A DNA stretch of 64,000 bases from contig NC_053043.1 of NCBI RefSeq assembly GCF_003473485.1, positions 4,598,001 through 4,662,000 of the forward strand, written 5' to 3'. Position 1 is the stretch's first letter, and each line of letters begins with the position of its first letter. The DNA is from Medicago truncatula. Taxonomy: Eukaryota; Streptophyta; Magnoliopsida; Fabales; Fabaceae. The position numbers and the translations under genes are program-made. Shown here piece by piece: positions 45,492-56,800 of this stretch. The notes beneath the pieces are model-generated. The model had not been told where the DNA came from. It saw only the letters and a list, made by a program, of their open reading frames with translations, and did not search any database.

Positions 45492-48400
45492 ATGGAAACT
45501 TCACCTCCCAGCTCAGCTCCATCCACCGTCCGTCCCTTCACCTGTGATGGCACGATGGGCGGCCACCTTGCACGGCGGCTTGTCGAAATCGGCGTTCGCG
45601 ACGTCTTCTCCGTTCCCGGCGACTTCAATTTAACTCTTCTTGACCACCTGATCGCTGAGCCGGAGCTTAACCTTGTCGGTTGCTGTAACGAGCTGAATGC
45701 TGGATATGCTGCTGACGGTTACGCACGTGCCAAGGGAGTTGGCGCGTGTGTTGTGACTTTTACAGTCGGTGGACTTAGTATCCTCAACGCCATTGCCGGA
45801 GCTTACAGTGAAAACTTGCCGGTGATTTGTATTGTTGGAGGACCTAATTCTAATGACTATGGTACTAACAGAATTCTTCATCATACTATTGGTTTACCTG
45901 ATTTTTCGCAAGAGCTTCGTTGCTTTCAAACGATCACATGTTTTCAGGTGAGCAGTTAGCAACACCAACACTCATACTCACTCGAGTCAACAAAAGTTGA
46001 TGTATCTGGTTCAAAAAAAATCAAATAGATGTATTTGGTTCAAAAACATATACATCAACTTTTTGTTGACCCAAAATTTTCATCCGTGGGAGTAATAGTT
46101 TGAGAATATAGAATAATTGAATATAACGCGTGTCTCGGTGGACATGTGTCAGACCATGCCAGTGTCTGACACCTGTCAGTTATCCGACACATCTTTAATA
46201 TGAATTGTTGTTGCTACATATATATCACACATGTCTATTTTGATCACTGAGAATTTGATGATATTGTGGTGTGAATTTTTCAGGCAGTGGTGAATAACTT
46301 GGAGGATGCACATGAACTTATTGATACTGCAATTTCAACTGCTTTGAAAGAAAGCAAGCCTGTTTATATAAGCATAGGTTGTAATCTTCCTGCAATTCCT
46401 CATCCAACTTTTGCTAGGGACCCTGTTCCATTTTTTCTTGCACCAAGGTATGTATTTTTTGCTTACCTTTTGAAGTTTCTTTTATCTGTTTTGCTTATGA
46501 GTGTGATCCTTTTAAAAAGAATGTATGACTAATGGTAGTGATGGGATAAAGCTTATGAGTGTGATCCTTTTGCTAGGGACCCTGTTCCATTTATTATTTA
46601 TGTGATGAAGTTGAGTTACTAATTATAGCATTCTTTCATGAGTTGTAAGTTCTGTGGTACGAGTTTGACCTTCGAACTTCAAGGGATGAAGTTCAAATTC
46701 CCTGGAAGACAGATGTTAAATGGCCACTAGAGCCACTTTAATTAATGAATATTTATCCTTATAGTATTCATGGATCATGTTTGTTCATACATTCATATTT
46801 GGCATTAGTATTATGTTAAAGATAAATACACATTTTTACAACTATATGCAGGGTAAGCAATCAGGAAGGGTTAGAAGCAGCTGTCGAAGAAGCGGCTGCA
46901 TTTCTGAACAAAGCTGTGAAGCCAGTTATCGTGGGCGGGCCAAAACTTAGGGTAGCAAAGGCGCAGAAGGCTTTCATGGAGTTTGCAGAAGCTAGTGGAT
47001 ATCCAATAGCTGTAATGCCCTCCGGTAAAGGACTTGTACCAGAAAATCATCCACATTTCATTGGAACATATTGGGGTGCTGTTAGTACTAGCTATTGTGG
47101 GGAGATAGTGGAGTCTGCTGATGCTTATGTTTTTGTTGGTCCCATCTTCAATGACTATAGTTCTGTTGGATACTCGTTGTTGATAAAGAAGGAGAAGTCC
47201 TTAATCGTGCAGCCCAATCGGGTCACCATTGGCAATGGTCTTTCCTTAGGTTGGGTTTTCATGGCTGATTTCTTAACTGCATTGTCTAAAAAGGTGAAGA
47301 AAAACACCGCAGCTGTGGAGAATTACCGTAGAATCTATGTTCCGCCGGGCATTCCTCTGAAGTGGGAGAAGGATGAACCTCTTAGAGTTAATGTACTATT
47401 CAAGCACATTCAGGTAATTTCTATTTATAAGCTTCTTTGGAAAGAAAATCAGTCTAGGGATTCTTTGGCATAATAATAGTTTTGTTCATATATACAATTG
47501 TAGTAACTAGCAAATGCATGGTTCCTTTTCTAGATTTATCCTGTTAAATCATGTGACACAGTATTTATAGAAGTAGATTCATAGTTTGAATGTATGTTTT
47601 GATTGTGAGTGGATTAGAGGTGTAAAACATTGCCCGAAAATGAGGAACATAACAGTTTCAGATGATTAGCTGTTGATTACATTGCTAAATATGCAATATT
47701 GTTTGTGTGGTTTCCATTAAATTACTATATTATTGTAAAATTTCCATTTAGTTCAGCAATTAAATGTGTTGAACAGGAACTGCTAAGTGGAGATACTGCT
47801 GTAATAGCTGAAACCGGTGATTCATGGTTTAACTGTCAGAAGCTTCGTTTGCCTGAGAATTGCGGGTAAGTCATTCACAATTTTTGCACGAGTAATATGA
47901 TAAGTACAATCTCTGCAATCTACATTGTTGGAACTAACATTGGCGAATGTGGATTCTGTCTTTCAGTTATGAATTCCAGATGCAGTATGGATCAATTGGT
48001 TGGTCAGTAGGTGCTACTCTTGGATACGCACAGGCTGCAACCAATAAGCGTGTGATTGCATGCATTGGTGATGGCAGTTTTCAGGTTAGTAACATGATAA
48101 GAAAGGAAACTTTGTATTCAGAACATTAATGTTAAGTTTCACCAGCAAGTAAGCCTGTTCATTAATTTATTTTCGGATGGATGTATGATGCCTTATTAGG
48201 TGACGGCACAGGATATTTCAACAATGATCCGTTGTGGACAAAAGAGCATCATCTTCCTCATTAACAATGGAGGTTATACAATTGAAGTTGAGATTCATGA
48301 TGGTCCATACAATGTGATCAAGAATTGGGACTATACCCGCTTTGTGAGTGCCATCCATAATGGACAAGGGAAATGCTGGACTGCCAAGGTTAGCACAAAA

Positions 48401-48682
48401 CGAACAATTTATCTTGTACCACTGTTTTAGTTTATAATTTGGTTGAATGTTAAACACATTATAATTTGCATTATGTCATGTAGTTGAATCTTTAAAACTT
48501 TGTGAGTGTAGGTACGTACGGAGGAAGATTTGATAGAAGCAATTGCAACTGCTACTGGAACAGAGAAAGATTCACTATGTTTTATAGAAGTTTTTGCACA
48601 CAAGGATGACACCAGCAAAGAGTTGCTAGAATGGGGATCCCGGGTTGCTGCTGCTAACAGCCGTCCTCCTAATCCCCAATAG
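45492..48682 (+). CDS. PDC: Pyruvate decarboxylase
   Basis: Seven exons: 45492-45947, 46284-46447, 46852-47413, 47777-47865, 47967-48084, 48200-48388 and 48512-48682, giving 582 residues with all phases consistent. The enzyme uses thiamine diphosphate and Mg2+ to convert pyruvate to acetaldehyde and CO2 in the cytosol, the first step of ethanol fermentation under low oxygen. Visible: the N-terminal PYR domain with [16 protein letters not shown], the activating glutamate in [13 protein letters not shown] (about Glu67) and the His pair in ILHHTIG (about 130-131). The central domain has [11 protein letters not shown]. The C-terminal cofactor domain has GDGSFQ (458-463) and INNGGYTIE (Asn 485-486), the GDG-N diphosphate/Mg motif. 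Length is typical (580-610). No broken sites are seen. Exon 2 shares a short duplicated segment with the intron after it. Confidence 0.96.
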
Positions 48683-48917
48683 AAAATCAATTCCTAATCT
48701 GCATTATGCATAAAACATTTATAATTTGTATATTTAATTTGGTGCATTTTATAGTGGAGGACATCTATAGGATAAATGCGACAAAAAATGAAAAATAAGT
48801 TGGAATAAATACTCGATTTTTTTTTTACATCCATCTTGTCCCCAAGTATTGCACTTTGTTGTTATAACATGAACTGTTGTAGCTTTGCTAATGACATCCT
48901 TTTGTATGTAATTCTTA

Positions 48918-49555
48918 TTACTTTATTTTTTTAATTGACTCAGTAATTCTTATTACCTGAACTAGTGTTACTGTTACTTATGAAGAACTATCCATTGTAT
49001 GTAGGGATTAAAATAGTTGAGATTGTTTGACAAAGCCAATGGATTAGCATATCATCAGGTCTAGATTAGATTACACTTTTTTGCATTAACTTTGTATTAC
49101 TTAGATATAGATTGGATGGCAGACTCATAATTGATAGGCTAGATCATATCTTAAAAAAGACCAGACCATAATTACAAGCTTAATTGCATTTTTGGTCCCC
49201 AAAATTAACGCACACGTGTATTTTTTTTTATTATTTAAAAAATATTTTTTTATTTTTTAATTATTTAAAAAAGTATATTTTTAATTAAAAAAATAAATTA
49301 TTTTTTATTTTTAAATTTAAAGAGATTATTTTTTATTTTTTAGAAATATTTATTTATTTTAAATTGTCACATCAGCGAAGACAAGTCAAAATTGGTCTTG
49401 GGGTCAAAACTGCCAAAGATCCTATACATAGGGAGCTGTTTTGTATTTTAATCAGTTAGACGGCCAAAATTGCAACTTTTAAAAAGATGAAGGGCCAAAA
49501 GTGCAATTAAACCTAATTACAAAAAATCTATAAAAGGCAACATATCATGATTACA
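48918..49555 (+). repeat. Direct repeat, copy 2 (downstream of PDC), split by a MITE
   Basis: Matches 42621-42915 downstream of GAUT10 in the same orientation. Here it is interrupted at ATAATTAC by the 339-bp MITE at 49176-49514; after it the match resumes AATTACAAAAAATCTATAAA. A non-coding duplication of unknown origin. Confidence 0.85.
49176..49514. mobile_element. MITE inside the direct repeat
   Basis: Ends AAGCTTAATTGCATTTTTGG and, inverted, AGGTTTAATTGCACTTTTGG. It is flanked by AATTAC on both sides (49170-49175 and 49515-49520). The uninterrupted paralogue at 42.9 kb confirms the borders. AT-rich, non-coding interior. Six bases are duplicated at most; the superfamily is not assigned. 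Confidence 0.8.
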
Positions 49556-49840
49556 AATAGTATATCCATTTATCAATTAAATTATGTAAAAAAAAAGTAT
49601 ATCCATTATAGAGATAATATTCAATGTAGTGATAATTTTTAAATTTGACATTTTAATAAATATTCTATTTCCACACAAAACTACTTCATTGGTGTATAAA
49701 ATTCTCTAAAAACTTAAAAATTGTTAATTTTGTTTTGATTTCTACTAAATAAATCTAGTTTTAGTCTGTTGTTGGTAGATATATATTGTTATTTGTGAAA
49801 ACTACTCAATAATGTTTAGATAGGATAGAAGTATTTTTTT

Positions 49841-51168
49841 GGCTTAATATATGCTTTAGTCCCTTAACTTATTTTTGGATTTTATTTTGGTCCTCTATAT
49901 ATAAAGTATCTCAATTTGATCCCATATGTCTTTTGCCGTTACCTCTTTTGGTCATATCCGTTACATTTTAACTGTTTGGATCTTGTAGGTTTACTGTAAG
50001 CCTATGGTGAATGATTAACACTTGATTTTTTTGAAGTAAAAATTATATAAAAAAATTCATTTTTTATAAAATATGAAGAAAAAAATATTCCAGATTTTTT
50101 TTTTATGAATTTTTATAAAATCATTTTCAAAATTGGAAAAAAAAAATTACAAAATTTTTAAAAAAAGTCAGATTTTTTTTTCCGAAAAAAAAAAAGTTTT
50201 TTTAAATATTTTCTTACAAAATTCTTGATAATATTTTAATTTTTAAAAATCTGGAAAAATATATAAAAAATTAATATTTTAAAATTAGAAAGAAAAAAAA
50301 CATTCCAGAATTTTTATAAAATCTTTTCCAAGATTTAAAACATTGAAATTTTTTTAAGAAATTTCAAAAAAAGGTCAGTTTTTTTTCTACAAAACTCTGG
50401 AAAATATTTTAATTTAAAAAATCCAGAATTCTGAATTTAAAAAGGTTATAAAAAAGGTCATATTTTTTTTTACAAAATTCTGAAAAATATATAAAAAATT
50501 CAGATTTTTATAAAATACGAGGAAAAAAAATTATTCCTGACCTTTTATTTTTAAATTTCGTAAAAAACTTATTTTTTTTCAAATTTTGAAAAAAATATAA
50601 AAAATTCAGGTTTTTATAAAATATGGAAAAAAAATGATTCCTGAATTTTGTAGAAAAAAATAAAAAAAAAAAATTTCTGAAAAAAACTGACCTTTTTTTC
50701 AAATTTTAAAATCTTGGAAAAGATTTTATAAAAATTCTGGAATATATTTTTTTTCTAATTTTAAAATCTGAATTTTTTATATATTTTTCCAGATTTTTAA
50801 AAATTAAAATAATTTCCAGAATTTTGTAGGAAAAAATTTAAGAAACCTTTTTTTTTCGAAAAAAAAAATTTGGCCTTTTTTTAAAATTTCGTAAAAAAAT
50901 ATTTTTTTTTTAATTTTGAAAATGATTTTATAAAAATTCTGGAATATTTTTTGCTTCAAAAAAATCAGGTGTTAATCATTTACCATAGGCTACAATAAAC
51001 CTACATGATCCAACGGTTTCTATTTCAAAAATAGATCAAACAGTTAAAATGTAACGGATAGGACCAAAAGAGGTAACAACAAAAGACATAAGAGACCAAA
51101 TTGAGACACTTTATAGTTAGGGGACCAAAATGAAATCTGAAAATAAGTTAAGGGACATGTTGAAATTA
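49841..51168. mobile_element. 1.3-kb fold-back element with a palindromic low-complexity core
   Basis: The left arm (from 49841) reads TTAGTCCCTTAACTTATTTT, TTTTATTTTGGTCCTC, GTTACCTCTTTTGGTC, CCTATGGTGAATGATTAACA. The right arm carries the same sequences inverted, ending near 51168. The core (about 50030-50960) is a shuffled run of TTCTGGAATTTTTATAAAAT-type words and their complements, so most of the element can pair with itself. No open frame is credible; the 64-codon frame at 50508-50702 is low complexity. No target duplication was recognised. Confidence 0.75.
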
Positions 51169-51903
51169 AAGTTACATGTTTAAATTTAAACTTAAACACG
51201 AAGCAGTTATAAGACTTACCGTTTGGCTGGTTTTTTTTTTTTCTTCAGCTTTTTTACATTTTTAAGGAGAAGTTAGGCCCGAACACAATATCAATAAAAT
51301 ACCTTCGAAAAAAAATACCTTTTTTAGAATGAGTAAAATTGAATGGAATGAGCTTTAACCAAAAGTTGTTGAATGCTACTTCAAAAAACTACTTCTCTGC
51401 AATTTATTTCACAAACACCTCTCTTCAACTCACACGGCAACATATTCTTTTATTTTTTAATATTATATTTCAATTTATTTTTTTTTCTTCCATTTAATTT
51501 AATTTTATTTTTTTGAACCGGTCCATATAATTTTTCTTTGAAGGAGGGTCCATTTAATTTATTTTTTTTAGAGAAGGGTCCATTTAATTTTATAATCTAT
51601 TATTGAAGGAATTTTATTATATTTTTTATCACTTATATATTTAATTTCAATATCGTTTAATTATCACAACCTCGCAAATATTTTTATTCATGCTGTCATT
51701 GAATGACACCAAATATTTTTATTCCCTTTCTTCAACCTCACAAATATACACACACACATTAGCATTTAAAGTGATATTTTATGTCCGTATGTATGTTTTT
51801 TGTTACGTTAATGCGTATAAATTTTTAATGTTGTGTCGTATAATTATTTTTATAAAATTTTGATTTTAATTAAAAGTACAAGTATAGATGCGTAAAAAAA
51901 ATA

Positions 51904-51905
<2 letters not shown>

Positions 51906-51947
<42 letters not shown>
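51906..51947. repeat. (AT)n microsatellite
   Basis: An uninterrupted run of about twenty AT units in AT-rich DNA. Likely polymorphic in length. Confidence 0.95.
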
Positions 51948-51948
<1 letters not shown>

Positions 51949-52409
51949 CACATTTATATTGTAACAAACTATGCATATCTTTTTCTTATTAAAAAAACTA
52001 AACATATCTTTTTCAATGACACCAACAATGTAACAAATATAATATCATATAATATAAATTTTTATTTTTTTAAATGACACCAAAATTATGGTATTCCTAT
52101 AACAAAATTTGTTATATAGTATAATTGGAAAAGAAAAAAAATAGATGCAAGGTCCTGGGTTCGAACCCCGAACACCACAAAAAAATAATAAATTCAAAGT
52201 TTTGTACAATATTTTGCCAAACAGCTTTTAACTCAAAAATAACTTTAGAATTAAAAAAAATAAAATAAAGAAACCAAACAGCTTTAGCCTTTTTCTTAAA
52301 GAGCTTTATTTTAACTTTGTTTTAAAGTAGCTTTTAGATCGAAAAAAAGCCTGGCCAAACGGTACCTTAGAATATTAGTCGCCGCAGTTGCTTGCTAAAA
52401 CGAAATCTT

Positions 52410-53525
52410 TTTTTTCTGACCCTCTTTGCAAAAAAAATACCATGTCTGACCCCCTATGAAAATTATTCACCAAAATGACCCACTTTTTTTTTTGTCATCC
52501 TTTTCCTCATTCCTGCCATTTGAAACGGCGGGAATGAGCCGCCGTTCTGACACATGTCACATCGTGACTGGCCAGCTATTTTTTTTTTGTCATTACCGCC
52601 ATTTGAAATGGCAAATTTTGCTCCCAGGGGAGTCGAACCAGGCGCGTATGGGACATTGCCATTCTGTGTTGCCACTAAGCCAATGTACATTTGATGTTAA
52701 TTTTCGCATCTAATAATATATACCCTTTTTAAAACCAGTTTCACACACCACAAACCATCCAGTTTTTCATTTTTGTTTTTTTTTTATTGGATAATTTAGG
52801 ATATCCGACGAATATATATATAATTTATTGGAGAAAAATTATCTGACGAAATAATTTTTTTCACTGATAAATTATATATATATATATATATTATTATTAT
52901 CTGACGAAATATATATTTTTCATCGATAAATTATCCGACGAAATGATATATATATATTCAAAATAAAATATAGAATCCAATTAAAATTATAAAATCTGCT
53001 ATATTTTTTTTTTGTCAAATAGCCTAGTGGCTAGAGAAATTCACCTTAAAATCTAAGCTCATGGGGACCTATATATATATTTTTTTATAAGACTTATATT
53101 AAAAAAACAAAAATGTTTTTTTTTTTTTAGGGAACAAAAATGAAAAATTGGATGGTTCATGCCTCATGGTGTGTGAAACTGATTTAAAAAATGGTATATA
53201 TATTATTGGATGCGAAAATTAACATCAAATGTACATTGACTTAGTGGGAACATAGAATGACAATGACCCATAACCTTCTGGTTCGATTCCCCCGGGGTTT
53301 TGAAATTTTTTCTCAAATAAATTAATATGTATAAATGTACAAATGTTGCCCAAAAAAGCAAAAAACGAAAAAAAAAAATCGGTCCCGCCATACAAAAAAA
53401 AAAAATAGCTGACCAGTCACTCCGGGAATGAGGAAAAGGACAAAAAAAAAAAGGGTCATTTTGGTGAATAATTTTCATAGGGGTTAGACATGCTATTTTT
53501 TTTTTGCAAAGGGTCAGGAAAAAAA
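52410..53525. mobile_element. 1.1-kb fold-back element with long arms
   Basis: The left arm runs about 52410-52745 (GACCCTCTTTGCAAAAAAAA, ATGAAAATTATTCACCAAAATGACCC, CCTTTTCCTCATTCC, ATGTACATTTGATGTTAATTTTCGC). It recurs inverted at about 53190-53525. Both arms carry a GTCGAACC/GGTTCGATTC motif. The centre holds several TTATCYGACGAAAT words. Arms of 300 bp or more make this a fold-back transposon, probably Mutator-related. No target duplication could be fixed because both flanks are T/A runs. Non-coding. Confidence 0.75.
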
Positions 53526-53806
53526 AAAATCTGCTAAAACTTCTACTCATCTTTACTGTAGCTCAAGTTAAAGTAGAAAACTATCATTTTTTTTGTGGGG
53601 ACAATGGTAGGTAAGAAGGAAGGAGTATAATATACGATTCTGATATCTCCTTTATTAGAAAAAAAATCTTTGAATCTCAGTGCAAGTGGAATCACACACC
53701 TAAGCACGACTTAATAAAAAAATCTGTCTTAAAATAGTTATTCATTTTACGATAATGGTAAGGTTCTCTTAAAATGGTTGTTTCCCACTTCCACAACAAA
53801 TTTCTC

Positions 53807-56800
53807 ATGGCGTCTGGTTCTGAACAGCGATGGAGCACTGTAACATTACAATTACTTCTTGTAATTACGGTTTCAGCACCGTTATTCACGGCTGCATGCT
53901 CCTCTTACTCTTCCATCTTCAGCTTCGGTGATTCCATTGCCGACACTGGCAACCTGTATCTCAGCTCCCAACCACCCTCTGATCACTGTTTCTTCCCTCC
54001 CTATGGCCAAACTTACTTTCATCATCCGTCTGGACGTTGCTCCGATGGACGCCTCATCATTGATTTCATCGGTATATACCATCGTCAATTTGCTAGCTTA
54101 ATTATAAGTTATCTGTTATATATTTTTAACAGCAGAGTTTAAATGTTGTTAATATATTACAATTGCAGCTGAGTCATTGGGAATTCCAATGGTGAAACCA
54201 TATTTAGGAATTAAGAATGGTGTATTGGAAGATAATAGTGCAAAGGAAGGAGCAAATTTTGCTGTTATAGGAGCAACGGCGTTGGACGTTAGTTTCTTTG
54301 AAGAGAGGGGTGTTGGTTTTAGTACCAATTATTCTTTGACAGTTCAATTGAATTGGTTCAAGGAACTTCTCCCTTCTCTTTGCAATTCCTCCAAAAGTAA
54401 GTTCTCAAATATTCTCATTCATCATCATCATCATCATCATAATCATTGAGTAGTAAATCAATCGTAAAGGTTTGACCATTTTCAAATTTCAATGGTATAT
54501 AGGACTATAGATGCCCGACCCCATATAGTTAAATTGGTAATTTACTCATCATCTCTACCCACCGGCACCGCACATCATACAGACCCTACCGATTATTAAA
54601 TTTTATTTTTGTCTTCTTGTCTACACCTGTTATGGTGATAAGCTTAGTATTTTTTATTTATTTTACGGAAAAGTCCATGGAAAGCACGTGTATATAAATA
54701 AAAGGAAATGCTAACGTTTAAGTACATTTGTAAAGAAATTTTAAAGAGAAAGTTTATTTTAGACTCCAATGATGAGGTCTTTATCAATTAAGATCCGATA
54801 TTTAATAGATATTTTTATTTGAGATTTTTTTTGGAGACTTTTAAGATCTATGGTCTCACTTGAGACCCCACATATTTTATAAAATAATCATTGTTGAGTT
54901 GTTTTTGTTGAAAGGTAAAAATGATAAAGAGTTATTGGTGGGATCCATTTAGACATTTTATTAGAAAGTCTCCATTGAAGTGGTTGAGTATTTTTTTTTT
55001 TTTTTTGAAAGGGGAGTGATTGAGTTCTTATTAGGTACTATTATTAAAAAATTATACAAAAATGATGTGTACATGTGAGAGACTCGTTTAAGACTTAAAA
55101 ATTGAGGGTCTCCACTGTGTACATGTGTATATGTAAATGATGTATTCAACACAAACTTTTAAAATGAACTTTTTCTACATCAAATTCATAATTTATTTCT
55201 CTTTTTTACTTCTTAACTAGTACCCTTAAAGCACATGTTAGCATAACCTAATAAAACATAAAACAAACAATAATATGCATCTGCATAAATTTATTGTAGT
55301 TTTTTTTTATCAATAATGAACTTTAATGTCTGCTGTCTGCGTGCATCTGCATAAATTTATTGTAGTTTTTTTTTATCAATAATGAACTTTAATGTCTGCT
55401 GTTGTGTAATTTTATATGTTTTTTATTAAAAGAAAAAGCTAACTTGTGTTCTTAATGACACGTGAAAAGTTTATTTTCTCAATGGAAAATTTATTTTTCA
55501 TTTCCTCTTTTAGTTTTTAACTTGTGTCTTAGGGCACAAGTTAGCCTGACTCTTTGTAAAAAAAGATGGGCTTAAATGTGGCTTTCATCATCCTATTTTC
55601 TCAAAATTGTGACATTGGTTCTCATGTTTTTAATTGCGCGATTTTGGCCATTCATTTTAGAATTTTCGACCAATTTATAATTTTGACCATCTAACTTAAT
55701 AATATAACAATAAATTAATAGATCTAACATAAAAATGAAGGGTTTAATTATTGAGTGTCTTCATAAATGGAGTGATAAATGAGTCATGATCAAGTATACA
55801 AAGAGAAGATCATTTGTAGTTATATAAGGGGTTGGTGTGAGCAATTTAGTCAAAAGCATGAATTGGTCAAAAAATTGAAATGGGGGATCAAAATTTTGCG
55901 ATTAATGATTGAGGATAAAAACTGTGATTTTAACAAAATAGGAGACAAAAACTACATTTAAGTCAAAAATTTATTTACCTGTGTCACAAGCTACGAAACG
56001 TCAGATTCAATTAGTGGTACACCCATCTCCCATCGGAGGAATCCGAATTTGATGCAGTCATAGACTGCACATGCAAAACATGTTTTTCTAAACAAAATTT
56101 ACCGACATTGAACATATACCATCTGATCTCAATCGAACGGTCATAGATCACTAACTGAATGAAGTCTATGATTGCACACAAATCAAATTCCTATTGGAGG
56201 TGGATATTTTTGATGAATTTAAATTTCAAAATCATTACGATTAAACAACAACCTATGGATAAAAGTCGAACATATGACTCACATTCTCATGTTTTAAGTA
56301 TGTTTCATTGAACTAAGACTTCAATACTAAATATATTTGTATATAGTTATAACTTTTCAATAGATTTATAATTATAATTTTAATAATATAAATTTGTTAT
56401 TCAAATATATGATGTATATACTCGGGAATTTTTTTTCAGATCCCCAACAAAACTGCAGCCTTGGGTGGTCGCCCCCTCGCCCACTCTTAAGGCTGTCGCT
56501 GAATCACAGATAAAAATCACACAACATATTCGACGGAGAGAACTTATAAAAAAAAAAAAAGACAAAATGGATCAACAAATTAACATAATTGAATTTAGTA
56601 AAATTACTGAATTGAGGTCTAATCTTGCAGACTGCCATGAAGTTTTTGCAAACTCATTATTTCTTATGGGAGAGATCGGAGGTAACGACTTCAATTATCC
56701 TTTATTTATACGAAGGAGCATAGTAGAGATTAAAACATACGTGCCACATGTAATCAGTGCAATCACTTCAGCAATCAATGTAAGATTATATTATATGAAG

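Larger units (their letters stand above)
48683..53806. other. Repeat-dominated stretch, no gene
   Basis: After the PDC 3' UTR this stretch is nearly all repeats: a direct repeat with inserted MITE (48918-49555), two large fold-back elements (49841-51168 and 52410-53525), an AT microsatellite (51906-51947) and a partial SINE-like B box near 52150-52175 (GGTCCTGGGTTCGAACCCCG). No coding sequence is supported. Confidence 0.55.

Noticed and set aside
50508-50702. Phe/Lys-rich open frame in the fold-back core
   Set aside because: Low-complexity translation of AT-rich palindromic DNA.
53774-53806. Earlier ATG for the GDSL lipase ([11 protein letters not shown])
   Set aside because: The tandem neighbour starts at the equivalent of the ATG at 53807 (MAS...), and the signal peptide is better placed from there.
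56465-56630. Coding extension before exon 3 of the GDSL lipase
   Set aside because: The frame upstream of the acceptor at 56631 contains no family sequence, and the spliced junction restores a normal GDSL alignment.
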